In this document: positions 44,459 to 57,200 of the stretch, piece after piece
Layout of the letters: each line of letters begins with the position of its first letter
How positions within the stretch are numbered: the stretch's first letter is position 1
From: Adiantum capillus-veneris
Taxonomy: Eukaryota > Streptophyta > Polypodiopsida > Polypodiales > Pteridaceae
NCBI GenBank assembly: GCA_014529385.2
Contig: CM043945.1
Location: 98,312,612 to 98,376,611, forward strand
Length of the DNA stretch: 64,000 nucleotides
Direction: 5' to 3'
Position numbers and translations under genes: made by a program
The notes under the pieces: generated by a model
Databases searched by the model: none
Told to the model about the DNA's origin: nothing
Seen by the model: the letters and a program-made list of their open reading frames with translations, nothing else

Positions 44459-44974
44459 AAGTTGCTCTACCTAGATTTCTTGAAGAAGGCCCGCTACTGC
44501 TGCTCGCCCCCCCCCCCTTTTGCTGTTGCGCCATCGCTCTCCCCCCCCCCCCCCCTCCCTCCCTCCGCTGCCCCTTCGCTGCCCCCCCACCCCCTTCAGC
44601 CCCTACGCACTGCCTCTCAACCCACCCGCTGCCCCCCCCTATTTGCGCGCGCTGCCCCATTAGCTGCCGCAGCCCGCTGTCCCCCCCTGTCTGCGCACTG
44701 CCCCTTAGCTGCCGCAGCCCGCAGCCCGCTGCCCTCCTCTCTCTCTGCCTTCCCCGCTCCATCCCCCCCGCTCGCTGCTGCTTGTGCACCCGCACATTGC
44801 ACCGCTGCCCTCTTCGCCCTCGCTGTCTCCTCATCCCCCCCCCCCCATCCTCTTCGCTCCCGAAGGCCCTCTGCACCTGGCTCGGCAGCACTTTCTCTTC
44901 GGAAAAGTGCCTGGCTGACTTGTTTGCAGGTTTCTTCTTCGCCGCCCGCTTCTTCGACTCAGCAGTAGACACAG

Positions 44975-46878
44975 ATGGAGGCTCCAGCTTCACCTCAGAG
45001 GGACTCGCGTGAAGCCCCCTCGCCTGACTCCGCTGAGCCCACCATTCGACTTGCTCTTACGCCGGCAGAGCAAGCGAGCGTTGCCACAGAGGTAGAACGC
45101 TTGCAGGCGACTTCTGTCATCTGCAAGGTTCTCGGCACTCGTCCCAACAGAGGAGAGCTGCGAGACCTTCTCCAGGCCCGCCTCCTCGCAGAGGTGGGCA
45201 AGATCTTGGATGTCCAGATTCTCGGACGTGGGTACTACCAAATTGAGTTCGAGACTTCCGAGATGGCCTCCAAGGTCATAGCTATGAGTCCATTGGCCAT
45301 CCGAGCATCACGCGCCCACTTTCGACAGTGGCGACATGGTTTAGACCCGTCTTCGGATGTGCTAGTAGAGGAGGCGGACATCCCCATCTCAGTCTGCTTT
45401 CCGGGTTTACGGAGGGGGTACCTTCCACTTCTCTCCAGGATTGGCTCCGCCATCGGAACTGTCCTGGAGACACCTCGTACGGCAGCATCAGTAGCTGCCA
45501 AGGCGGCTGGCATCCCTTCAGTTCGAGTTTTGGTCAGAGATACCCACACGCTCGCGAAGGTCATCCTTCTGCCTCGGGTGAGTGGGGGTTGGTTTAGACA
45601 GAGTGTGGAGTACTCGGGTCTCCCAAACCAGTGCTTCATTTGCAGACAGATGGGCCACCTAGCGAAGGCCTGTCCACGGAGGAGACCACGACCCGCACCC
45701 CAGCCTCAGCCCCAGCCTGCCAAGGCTGCCGCAGCCACAGCCAGCGACACAGAGCACAGATTCAGCGCCACTCTCCGAGCCTGGGGCTCCAGCGGAGGAG
45801 GGGTGGCAGCAGGCCCGTGGCCGTCGACGCCAGGGGCCACAGCGACAGCCTGGCACTCAGAGTGGCCCCCAAGTGCCTACTCAGCAGCAGTGGGTTCCCA
45901 CGGGGAACCGCGTTGGTCCTCTTGAGCAGGAGGAGCCCCCTACGCCAACCACCACCTCCGCTTCACCCTTGCCAGCCGCTCCGACTTCCGATCTCCCCTC
46001 CTCCTCCTCATGCCCTCCCCGCCCTCTGCTACCGCTCACTCCCCACCTCGTCCCCCCCATGTCTCTGCCGCCCCACCCCGCTTCTCCTCTCCCCCGCCCC
46101 CCCCAGCCCCTTCTCCCCCTCCTCCTCCTTCAGTACCACAGTCGGCTCAGGAGACTGGACCCTTGCCGGCGGCCAAGGATCTCTTGGCAGCGCCTTCGCC
46201 ACGAGTCGCCTAGCGAGAGAGGGTCAGCCCTTCATGCGGCCCCCACTGCAGATTCAGACATCTCCTCTTGCAGCTATCCCTCGTGGTTTGACGAGCTTTG
46301 ACCTCCGACGCCGTTGGGATTTCTTCGATTACGGGTTTACTCGTTTTCTTGGCGATTCCGCAGCAGACCACGAGGCAGCCTGCTTCAGAGTCCACGCTTT
46401 GTTCCTCGCCGCTAGGGGGACAGAGGCCTTGGACTCAGCAGTTGGTTTCTCCTTCCCCCTCTGTGGCAGGACTGAGACAGAGTGGTCCCTCGACTCAGTG
46501 GTGGGATGGTTGCATACACAGGTTCTCGAGTTCTCTCACCACATGGGAGAACTTGGCGTTACAGATTTGCTGCAGACTTTGTGGCCACTAGCCAAGTTTG
46601 CGGTGACACCCCCAGATTCAGCAGGATGTAGACACATTGTGGTGTACTTTTTTGCTGATACGCAGTGTTTGCCTTGCTATGTATTCATTCATGAGGACTC
46701 CTGGACAGAGGAGATTGCTTTACGCACGGCTCGCTCTACTTGGGCTTGCACCAGGCACTCACTGCAGTCTCGCCTCTCTAGAGGACGCTCGGATGCGGAT
46801 TACTCCCCATCCAAGCCTGCTTCGAAGATAGCTCGTCTTGCTGCTGCGGCAGCATCTGTTCTCTCTCGCTCCCCATGA
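44975..46878 (+). pseudogene. LINE copy 2 ORF1
   Basis: The best-preserved ORF1. ATG at 44975 opens MEAPASPQRDSREAPSP. The RRM-like part spans about residues 40-215 and is followed by an intact CCHC knuckle (C-FI-C-RQMG-H-LAKA-C). The frame then changes in the proline/serine-rich linker (about 45870-46200) before the conserved C-terminal domain (RRRWDFFDYGFTRFLGDSAA to VLSRSP). The final TGA at 46876-46878 overlaps the ORF2 ATG at 46875. Confidence 0.82.
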
Positions 46879-49800
46879 GGATAGTCTCGTCGAACGTGCA
46901 GGGACTAGGTGGGCCCCAGTTTCAACGACAGCGGGGCCGATTACGTCAGGAGCTTCAGCGTTGCCTTGTGGGAGGAGAGATTGATCTCCTTATGCTTCAG
47001 GAGCACCATTTGTCTGAGAGCCGCATTCGGCGATGTGGTCAGATTTTGCGTGGACGCTATGATACCTTTTGGTCAGCTGCTTTTGGACCTGGAGGCATCC
47101 AGGGTGGGGTATGTATGACTATTGCGGACTCATTACAGCAGGCCATTGTGGGCAGAGGGATTATTGTACCAGGCAGGGCTCAGTGGATTACTATGCAGGT
47201 TCAGGGTAGCCTTGTGGGTTTCCTGAACATCTATGCGCCCAATGTGGCGAGTGCTCGTGCAGAGTTTTGGTCACAGATTGTTGAGTCTTTGCCACAGGTT
47301 GACTAGTGGTGTGTAGGAGGGGACTTCAACATGTTGGAGGACCCTTCTGACAGGATCGGAGGCAGCCATGCTACTTTGCATGGAGTCGAGTTAGCAGCTT
47401 GGGAGAGGTTTTGTATGACGTTGAGGGTCTCGGATACATGGCAGCATTCTGGCTTTGTGAGGCCTCCAGAGAGTCTTGCCTTCTCTAGATCGGACCGCAG
47501 AGTGGGAGGAGTGAATCTATCGCGCATAGATCGCTTCTACACTAGTGACCACTTCAGTGACTTGGGGAGATCAGTGGGCATACTGGCAGGGACATCCTTC
47601 TCCGACCATGCACCAGTGATCCTCACAGTGGCAGACAGGCAGAGGAGTGGGAGCACGATGCTTCGCATCCCAGAGCGGGTTTTGGTTGACTCAGCACTCA
47701 AAGAGAGGGTCGAGGCTCTATGGACAGAGGGCATGGACAGCCAGGCTCCACCTGCAGACAGAGTGGCATCAGGCCTAGCTCAGCTTAGCCACTTCTTTCT
47801 CCAGGAGTCTTTGGCTCGACGGGCTGCAGCGAGAGAGGAGGAACAGCGTCTCAGACGAGGCATTGCTTCACTACAGAGGATGCAGGAGCAGCATCCAGAC
47901 AGTCCATGGTTGGAGGAGCAGCTACAGCAGGTCGACAGGAGCTTGCTTGCACAGAGGAGAGGCGCCATGAGTTTGCCTTCCACCGACAGGCATCTCAGTG
48001 GACTCAGGTGGGTGACAGAGTGACAGGTGCTTTTTTTGAGACAGTGGGACCTCGGCACTCGCATGCCAAGGTCAATCAGTTGAGGAGACCCGATGGGTCA
48101 GTTGTTTGTGAGCCAGAGGATATGCGTGCAGTTGCTACTGACTTTTACCGTGAGCTACTGTCGGCTGAGCCCGAGTCAGAGAGACAGGATGCATGCAGGG
48201 AGCAGGTTTGGGCACAGATGCCTTGTCTTGTGACTGAGGAGATGCGCCAGAGGCTAGAGATGCCTCTTCAGCTTGAGGAGCTGCACACGACTCTTAGGGC
48301 CCTCCCTCGTGGTAGCTGTCCAAGTGAGGATGGGGTGACTCCCAGCTTTTTCTTGGAGTATTGGGACCTGCTTGGCCCAGATCTTTGTAGTGCCTTTCAG
48401 TACATTCTTCACACACGCGTGATGCCGGATAGCATGAGTGAGGGCCTGATTTACCTCATTCCAAAGGAGGGTGGCTCCTTGGATGAGATTGGACAGTGCG
48501 CCCCATCACCATCCTCAACTCACCCTACAAAATTCTTGCCAAGGCTCTGAGTTTGAGGATTCAGCCACTTTTGGAGAGCCTTATACATGGGACTCAGACA
48601 GGTTTTGTCAAGGAACGCAGTATCCTTGACAACATCTTCATTTTCTGGGAAGCTTCTGCCCTGGCACGGATCCGTGGGGAGGACCTTGTGATTCTTCTTC
48701 TCGATTTTGAGAATGCATGCGACAGAGTTGACAAGGAATTTCTAGAGGGCACTCTACGCAGGATGGGCTTCTCAGATGCTTGGATCAGAGGGGTGTCAAC
48801 TTTGTACAGACAGGCTCACAGTCAGGTGCTTTTGGCAGGAGGTAGAGGTGAGCGCTTCATGCTCACATGATCGGTCAGACAGGGTTGTCCTTTTGCCCCC
48901 TTTCTCTTTCTGTTCTATGCGGAGGCGATGAGCAGATTTTTGGTGTCACAGCAGGTTGGTTTGAGGGGCTTAGCACTCCCTATACGGGGAGATGAGCTTC
49001 TGGACGCTGAGTTTGCCGACGACTCAGCCTTGTACTTAGAGGGCCAGGAGGCCAATTTACACAGATGTGGGCAGGCTTTGGAGACCTTCTGCTGTGCATC
49101 GGGCGCTCTGATCAACTGGAGAAAGACAGTGGCTTTCTCAGTTGGTAGTGCTCCTGTGCCAGATTGGATGCCAGGCAAGGGTTTCAGGTGGATTCCTCCA
49201 GGGACTGCAGTTCGGTACTTGGGTTGTCAGGTTGGTACGAGTACAGTGGGATCCTGGTGAGTGTCTATGGAGGGACCCATTCTCTTCTGCACACCGCCCA
49301 GGAGTCCCTTTCTTTCAGTACACTGTTCGGCTTGGACGTCATATACTTGCAGCACAGAGAGAGGCCCGCCCCGCTGCAGTACGTCATTGGCAGGAGGAGG
49401 GTCTCACAGTTGAGTTCTTGGCAGCTTCTTGGCAGAGGCTGTGGGACTCCAGACAGCCGAGACGCGTCACCTTATTCCAGTGGTTGGTTGCACACAGAGC
49501 CACAGCAGTAGGGAGCTGGCTTGTACATAGTGGTCTCTCGGCCGCATGTACAGCCTGTGACCAGTTGGTGGAGAGTCAGCGACACTGTCTTTGGGACTGT
49601 CCCTCGGCCCAGCAGGTGTGGCTAGGAGTTCTTCGGCTGATGCCTGCCCTCTCCACGGCTCGACAGTACACTTGGGGGGCGGCGGCTTGGTCCACCCTCA
49701 CGGGCCCGGCACTTCAGTTTGAGCTATCTTCCACCAGCAGGATGATAGTGATACAGGGGGATCGACCTACACTCCAGCCTGCTACAGACCTTACTCCACA

Positions 49801-50122
49801 GGAGTGGAGCAGTGAGAGAGCGGAGTGTTGGGAGCTCATCAGCGGCCTAGCTCCTTGGTTCATCTGGCGGGCCCGTTGTTTCCGCATCTTTGAGGCTCGC
49901 CTTGTACCACCAGCAGAGACTGTTCGTGACTTTTGGCTAGAGCTGATCCATACTCTCAGAGGACAGCTTGAGGGACTACAGGGCAGCTCCGACCGCATGC
50001 GGGAGCGCCGCGAGGCTTTCCTTCGTCTCTGGCGCCCTGGGCCGTTTTACTCCATGGTCCAGGGGGTGCTCAGATGGCACTACTGTCCACCTGTGTGGCT
50101 TTTCCCTCCTCCCATCTCTTGA
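46875..50122 (+). pseudogene. LINE copy 2 ORF2
   Basis: Opens MRIVSSNVQGLGG (Trp of the SWN motif changed to Ser). The endonuclease is broken by TAG at about 47305 where copy 3 has His (QVD-H-W). RT carries the same missing base in cagtg-cgcccc as copy 1, plus a TGA near 48868 in place of Arg (LT-R-SVRQGC). FADDSALY is present. The junction ggttgg-tacgagtac at about 49231 marks a 1.7-kb deletion. The C-terminal zinc region (CTACDQLVESQRHCLWDC) is open to 50122. Confidence 0.88.
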
Positions 50123-50266
50123 TTTAGCCCCATTGTATATATGCTGTTTTTTCATTGGGAGAGTCTTCCCATCATGTTTGTTGTAGCCCTCTCTTGCAGA
50201 GGTGGATGTAGCCCTATGGACAGCTTTCATTAACTAATAGAAGGATCTTTTTCTCGGAAAAAAAAA
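50123..50266 (+). other. LINE copy 2 3' untranslated region
   Basis: Conserved with copies 1 and 3, ending ttaactaatagaaggatc, a T/C stretch and the A-run. It is the likely recognition site for the family's own reverse transcriptase. Confidence 0.6.
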
Positions 50267-50551
50267 AAGTTGCTCTACCTAGTTCCCAAAAAAAGTCACT
50301 TAAAAATAATAAGTGAAAAACGGCTAAAATAGGAAAAATAGATTTTCTACATTGTAAAATGCTCCTGATGGTAATGATGATGAATATACTCTGCGCAACC
50401 AGAGGATATGCATCTACTCTAAGTGCCTGGGCATGCACGGTCTGCGAACAGACTCACAAAAGTGCCAGAACACTTCCTAAGCTAGGATAACTGAACCCTT
50501 GTCATGAAATAGATTGTCCACATGCACATAGGATTAGGTGTGCACATGACA

Positions 50552-50565
50552 TCCCCTCCTTTTTA
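50552..50565 (-). other. Polypurine tract of the chromovirus
   Basis: AAAAAGGAGGGGA on the minus strand, directly before the 3' LTR edge TGTCATGTGC. Confidence 0.8.
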
Positions 50566-51970
50566 AAGTGAGGTTCTGGTACCGAGCTGCATGGCTTCCT
50601 TGTAGTCTGCCAACAACTCTAGGTAATCTTTGAAAAACTCTTCATCGACCCACATTGCTTCATGGTAATCTCACTTGCTTCTTTGAACTAAGTCAAAACC
50701 GATGCAACAACACTTGCTCCGGCTCCATGACTTCTGCTTCATCAATGATCTCCAGCTCTTCTTCTGAAATGTCCTTTGGAGGCGTTCCCTGAAACACTTT
50801 CAACCAAGAAACATGGAAAACGTTGTGCATTGACCATGAGTTAGGCAATTGCAATTTCATTGAAACCTCATTTATCTTTTTAATGACAGGGAATGGACCA
50901 TACATTCGAAAAGACAACTTTGGACACTTCTTTCAAACTTGCTTAAGACGTTGCTTCATGATTCTTGAATACACCCAATCCCCTTTCTTGATCAAAACAT
51001 CTTGACGATGCTTATTAGCCTGCCATGAATAAGATTCCTAAGCCTTGCTTAGCCGATTCTTTACACTCTCAGAAATCTCATCCAATGTGTGACTTTCAGC
51101 ATTGGCATCAGTCATTTGATTGACCGAACGAGTCAAAAGTGACTGGAACGGACGGCCAAAAGCTGCCTCATACGGACTTCGACCAATGGCAGAGGAAAAA
51201 GAGTCATTCAAAATAGCCTAAACCAATGGGAGATAGAGCTCCCAATGAGACTGTTGATCATGCACATATGACTTTAAAACATCAAAAGTCAATGGAGTGT
51301 AAATCTCTGTCTGACCATCTGACTGTGGATGAAAAGATGATGAAAAATCCAACTTAGTGTCAAAATTTTCAAAGAGTGCGCGCCAAAAATTGGACGTGAA
51401 CTTAATATCCCTATCTGAAACAATCGATTTTGGCAAACCAGAGAGGAGGTACCAATGCTTTATGAACAACAGTGCCACATCTTGTGCAGTGACTGTGGCC
51501 TTACAAGGAATTAACATGCAAAACTTGCTGAAACGATCAACAATTGTCAAACATTGAGTGTTCCTTGAATGCAAACTAGGTGGAAGGTTAGTCACAAAAT
51601 CCATGGAAATATCTTGAAAAGGTCCATCGAGAATAGACAGCGGAAGCAAGAGGCATTGCTTCTTACCCCGAGGAGCTTTTACCTTTTGACATATAATGAA
51701 CTGTGTGACATAATGAAACACATCTTTTCGCATTTTAGGCCAATAAAAGAATCTTTCTATTTTTTCCAAAGTGGTATTCATTCCCTTGTGCCCACCCGTG
51801 AGAGAATCATGTGCATCATGCAATATGGTTGGCCTGAGAGAGGGCAACATACATAGACATTGACGAAAATACAGCAAACCATCACGAACGAGATAGTTGC
51901 TTGGCCCTTGGGAAGCAAGAGCCTGCAACCATTGCTTACCAAACTCGGAATACGCATAGTGGTTCTTCAT
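50566..51970 (-). pseudogene. Integrase with chromodomain-like C-terminus (chromovirus)
   Basis: Zinc region with HDAHDSLTGGHKG and IICQK. The catalytic residues are Asp in DISMDFVTNLP, Asp in IVSDRDIKFT and Glu in SDGQTEI. The C-terminus has YGPFPVIKKI and MHNVFHVSWLK, typical of chromoviruses, then EPEQVLLHRF. A different frame continues with YHEAMWVDEEFFKDY, which looks like the end of a chromodomain (normally targeting insertion to modified chromatin). Stops are at about 51218, 51040, 50930 and 50693. Confidence 0.82.
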
Positions 51971-53099
51971 GCTGTCGAAAGATACCCCCTCTATAGAAAT
52001 TGTCGATCCTGACTCGAGCCAATCTGACTCCAGCCAAAATCTGTCCTTTGCAACTCAACGCATCTGCAACAAGGTTAGCTTTTCCAGACACATACTCAAT
52101 CAAACCTCCAAATTGCTCAAAAAATTGTGACCACTTTGCTTGGCGATCTCTCCAATGTGCACTAGGCATAGACTGGAGCCACTTGAGGGCTTGGTGATCT
52201 GTGCGAACTGGAAACTCTCTACCATAAAGAAAATGCTTCCAATGCTTAAGAGAGTGAATGACAGATAAAAGTTCTTTGTCATAAACTGAATAATTCTTTT
52301 CTGCTTTATTGAGCTAAGGAAAGCTACTCGACGACCTTGCTGCTAAAGCACAGCGTCGATGGCGATATTGCTCGCATCCGTCCATACCTCAAAGGGGTCA
52401 TCCCAAGAGGCAAGGGTAAGACACGGTGCTTATGTCACCGCAACCTTGAGAGCTGCGAAAGCAAGACAAGAACGCATATCATATGCAGTTTTGGAAAATC
52501 CCAATTACGTACTTGTTCCACCTTCGCGGGGTCTAGCTTGACGCCTTCTGCAAAAATGATATAACCTAGATAAGTAACTTCAGTGAGAAAAAACTCAGAT
52601 TTCTTAGCTGCAATGTACAACTGACACTCATCCAAACGGGTTAGTACCCTTTCGACATCCTTTTCATGTTGTTCCCACGATGCAGAAAAAATGAGAATAT
52701 CATCCAGAAAGATAAATACACACACATACCAACCATATCACCGAAACGGCCTACCATGAGACGATTAAATGTATCCACGGCACCTGTTAATCCAAAAGGC
52801 ATAACAACATGCTCCCATTGCCCTCGCTCTTTGGGAAAAGCGGTTTTGAAAATGTCGCCTTTGAATACCCGCACCTGATGGTATCCACTCTTGAGATGGA
52901 CTTTACTGAAAACCTTTGTCCCATTGAGCCTATCAAGGATATACTCAATGCGAAGCATCGGAAACTTGTTCTTGACAGTCATCTTGTTCAATGCCCTGTA
53001 ATCAACACACAAACGAGACGAACCATCTTTCTTTCGGACAAAAAAAATAGGAGCAGCAAAAGGACTTACACTAGGACGTATGAATCCTCTAGCCACCAA
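51936..53099 (-). pseudogene. RT and RNase H (chromovirus)
   Basis: [49 protein letters not shown], then a frame change and the catalytic FLDDILIFS (about 52690). RNase H: YDKELLSVIHSLKHWKHFLYG, FPVRTDHQALKWLQS and VSGKANLVADALS (about 51990-52280). Frameshifts near 52700, 52470 and 52170 break it. Confidence 0.85.
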
Positions 53100-53157
53100 C
53101 TCCGTGCGTTTCTATTCTAACTCTTCCTCCTGTGTCTTGTTCAAACGGTGGGGAGCC

Positions 53158-54024
53158 TTACTGACAGGCTGTGTCCCCCTCCGTAATCTCGATGCGATGG
53201 TCCTCCGGTCGCTCAGGTGGGAGACGGGATGGAAGATCATCCTGCAAAAAGAGATGCTTAAACTTGGTAAACAAAGTTGAATACTTGTCTAGAGCTTGAA
53301 TACTCTGGGAAACTGGAGCAGCATAGATAAATGCCGCTTGTGCTCCTCGTCGTAATTCACGATTTACCTGCACATGAGAAATAAGAGGCAAAGAATGCAA
53401 ACCCTCCTCACCACGAATGATCATGGGAGAGTCAGTCTTGGCCTTTAATGTGTGAGTGTTGGCCTCCCAATCAATGAGAGGGTTATGCTCACGAAACCAT
53501 CTAATGCCCAAAAGCATATCACATCCTCATAGAGGAGACACGAGAAATTTTCTACAGAAAGCAGCTTGTTGAACTGTAAACAACACATCAAAGGCACTCT
53601 TTTGTGATGAGAGAGTCCATACCGGGAGTGAAGCCAGACACCTCGAGATGAAATTTCTGACTAACCTCTAGGCGGGCTCTCTCAACAAGAGAGGCACTAA
53701 TCACATCATGCATACTGCTTGGATCAAACAATATGATAAAACGCTGACCCTTTACATGACCATAACACTTCATAAGAGACTCATCAATGTGTGTGTCAGA
53801 GACATGAGAAGATTCAGCTTGGTTCATTAAAGTGCTTGTGGTTGCTATGGGTGCCTTAGGTTCTTTAGGTGGGGCTGTCTTAGGACAAGCCTTCTTAATG
53901 TGACCCTTGACGAGACATTGATAACATCTACCTTCCTTAGCATAAATCACTTGTTCTTCAGCCGTTATGTATCCTCCTACAATTCCTTGTGCGGCTTTTT
54001 CATCCGGGGTTAGCTTAGGTTTTG
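53158..54024 (-). pseudogene. Gag C-terminus and protease (chromovirus)
   Basis: The 3' part of gag contains a CCHC knuckle, C-YQ-C-LVKG-H-IKKA-C, at about 53890-53935. The protease segment shows ILFDPSSMHDVIS (Asp-Pro-Ser where D-S/T-G is usual), and LLGIRWFREHNPLIDW marks the domain that follows. The rest of gag is displaced to 60790-62017 by LINE copy 3. Confidence 0.78.
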
Positions 54025-54239
54025 CAGGTGCTTTAGCTTTTTTTCCGAGAAAAAGATCCTTCTATTAGTTAATGAAAACTGCCCATAGGACTACATCCAC
54101 CTCTGCAAGAGAGGGCTACAACAAGCATGATGGGGAGACTTTCCCAATGAAAAAACAGCATATGTACAATGAGGCTAAATCAAGAGATGGGAGGAGGGAA
54201 GATCCACACAGGTGGACAGTAGTGCCATCAGAGCACCCC

Positions 54240-57200
54240 CTAGACTATGGTGTAGAAAGGCCTAGGGCGCCAGAGTCGAAGGAAAGCCTCGCGGCGCTCC
54301 CGCATGCGGTCGGAGCTACCCTGTAGTCCCTCAAGCTGTCCTCTGAGAGTATGGATCAACTCTAGCCAAAAGTCACGAACAGTCTCTGCTGGTGGCATAG
54401 GGCGAGCCTCAAAGATGCGAAAACAGCGGGCCCGCCAGATGAACCAAAGTGTGAGGCCACTGATGAGCTCCCAACACTCCTCTCTCTCACTGCACCACTC
54501 CTGTGGAGTAAGCTCTATAGCAGGCTGGAGTGTAGGTCGCCCCCCCTGCATCACTATCATCCTGCTAGTGGAAGATAGCTCAAAGTGAAGTGCCAGGCCG
54601 GTGAGTGTGGACCAAGTCGTTACCCCCCAAGTGTATTGTCGAGCCGTGGAGAGAGCAGGCATCAGCCGAAGAACTCGTAGCCACACATGCTGGGCCGAGG
54701 GACAGTTCCAAAGACAATGACGCTGACTCTCCACCAACTAGTCATAGGCTGCACATGCGGCCGAGAGACCACCATGCACAAGCCAACTCCCTACTGCCGT
54801 TGCTCTGTGTGCAACCAACCACTAAAACAAAGTGACGTGCCTCGGCTGTCTGGAGTCCCACAGCCTCTACCAAAAGGCTGCCAAGCACTCGACTGTGAGG
54901 CCCTCCTCCTGCCAATGACGTGCTGCAGCGGGGCAGGCCTCTCTCTATGTTGCAAGCATATGACGTCCAAGCCAAACAGTGTACTGAAAGAAGGGGACTC
55001 CTAGGCGGTCTGCTGAAGAGAAGAGGTCCCTCCATAGCCAGTGGACAACACTCCCAAGCCCATAGCCTCCAGTGTCCAGTCTCAAGAGCTGCTGGGTCAG
55101 AGTCTATGATGCAAGTCCTCCCACAGATGCCCACAACTCGGATCCTCTGGAAACAGCACTCTGCTACCTACGGGGCCTCTACTGCAACTCGCTGTAATCC
55201 TCCCCCACCCTGAAGCTCGAAGAACAGGGCTGGGACAGTCTCTAAGCTCCCATCCACCGGGGTGTTACTGGCTCGAGAGGCGTGAGCCATTTAGCTGGAA
55301 CTGACTCTGAGATGTCCTGACACATGCTCTGCACCCCTCTCATGCCCTGTAGCTGGAAACCCTGCACCTCCTCTGACAAACCTGTGAACTCTAGCCAGTC
55401 ACCTAGAGAGCGCGCTAGACCTGCTGCCATGGGACCCCAAGAAACATGAGGCCGACTCCCAACTAAGTGGCCTCTCTGAGTGCTAACCATGGGGTACCAG
55501 ACGAGGGGTTGCCGAAGGCGCTCCTCCGTGCACATCGGCTGTCTCTGTTCTAGGCCATGCCGTAAGATCTCCCAAGATCGAAGCAAACTCACAGCGAAGC
55601 GGTTCTCCAGTCTCCTGCTCACACCAACTCGGCGAAACTCTGTAAAGATCCATCTGGTTGAAGGTTGCCAAGGGCCTCCTGACTGAGGCACCTTGGCACG
55701 AAGCCTCTGTAGCAAGAGCTCCTTCCAGGGCTCCTCGCCTGGAAGAAGTCCTCTCACAACGAACTTCCCAAGAAGGGCTCTGCTCTGCTGTGCTGGATCA
55801 ATGATCCCAAGCCCTCCCTGAGAACAAGGAAGTGTGATGACCGACCAAGCCACCTTTGCTCGAGCAATCTAAGTGTCACTTCCTGACCAAAGGAAGTTCC
55901 TGATCAGCATCTCTACCTGGCTGATACAAGAACTCGAGAAGATCCAGCAAGAAGTGATGTACCACATAGTCGCCAACAACACCTGGTTGGAAACTACTAC
56001 TCTACCAGCCAGCGAAAGTCGTGCTGAGCTCCAATGTAACAGCTTTCTCTTGATGGACAGGAGGAGAGGAGAAATCTGTTGCTCGGGGGACAAGTCCAAA
56101 CCAACCTGACAACCCAAGTACCGAACTGCAGTCCCTGGGGGAATCCACATGAAACCCTCTCCTGGCATCCAATCTGGCACAGGAGCATTGCCAGCCGAGA
56201 AAGCCACTGTCTTTCTCCAGTTGATCAGTGCGCCCGATGCACAACAGAAGGTCTCCAAAGCCTTCTCACAACTGTGTAGATTGGCCTCCTGGCCCTCTAA
56301 GTACAAGGCTGAGTCGTCGGCGAACTCAGCGTCCAGAAGCTCATCCCCCCGTATAGGGAGCGCTAAGCCCCTCAGACCAACCTGCTCTGACACCAAAAAT
56401 CTGCTCATCGCCTCTGCATAGAACAGAAAGAGAAAGGGGGCAAGAGGACAACCCTGTCTGACCGATCGTGTGAGCATGAAGCGCTCACCTCTACCTCCTG
56501 CCAAAAGCACCTGACTGTGAGCCTGTCTGTACAAAGCTGACACCCCTCTGATCCAAGCATCTGAGAAGCCCATATTTCGTAGAGTGCCCTCTAGAAAGTC
56601 CCAGTAAACTCTCTCGTATGCCTTCTCAAAATCGAGAAGAAGAATTACAAGGTCCTCCCCACGGAGCCGTGCCAGGGCAGAAGCCTCCTAGAAAGTGAAG
56701 ATGTTGTCAAGGATACTGCATTCCTTGACAAAACCTATCTGAGTCCCATGTATAAGGCTCTCCAAAAGTGGCTGAATCCTCAAACTCAGAGCCTTGGCAA
56801 GAATTTTGTAGGCTGAGTTGAGGACGGTGATGGGGCGCCACTGTCGAATCTCATCCAAGGAGCCACCCTCCTTTGGAATGAGGTAAATCGGGCCCTCACT
56901 CATGCTATCCGGCATCACTCCTGTGTGCAGAATGGCGCATCTCCTCAGTCACAAGACAAGGCATCTGTGCCCAAACCTGCTCTCTGCATGCATCCTGCCG
57001 CTCTGACTGGGGCTCAACCGCCGACGGTAACTCACGGTAAAAGTCAGTAGCAACTGCATGCATATCCTCGGGCTCACAAACAACTGACCCATTGGGTCTC
57101 CTCAACTGATTGACCTTGGCATCCGAGTGCTGAGGTCCCACTGTCTCAAAAAAAAGCACTTGTCACTTTGTCACCCACCTGAGTTCACTGAGATGCTTGT

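Larger units (their letters stand above)
44475..50266 (+). mobile_element. L1-type LINE, copy 2 (5.8 kb), dead
   Basis: Flanked by a 16-bp target-site duplication, AAGTTGCTCTACCTAG, at 44459-44474 and 50267-50282. It has a C-rich 5' end and a terminal A-run. An internal deletion removes the sequence equivalent to 41100-42790 of copy 1, including the end of the RT domain. Confidence 0.92.
36237..50551 (-). repeat. Middle chromovirus LTR, split into three by two LINEs
   Basis: Native LTR pieces are 36237-36460, 43837-44474 and 50283-50551, about 1.13 kb in total, colinear with 62403-63332. It starts TGTAAGG and ends CATGACA in plus orientation. A primer site lies outside the left edge and a polypurine tract outside the right edge. 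Confidence 0.85.
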
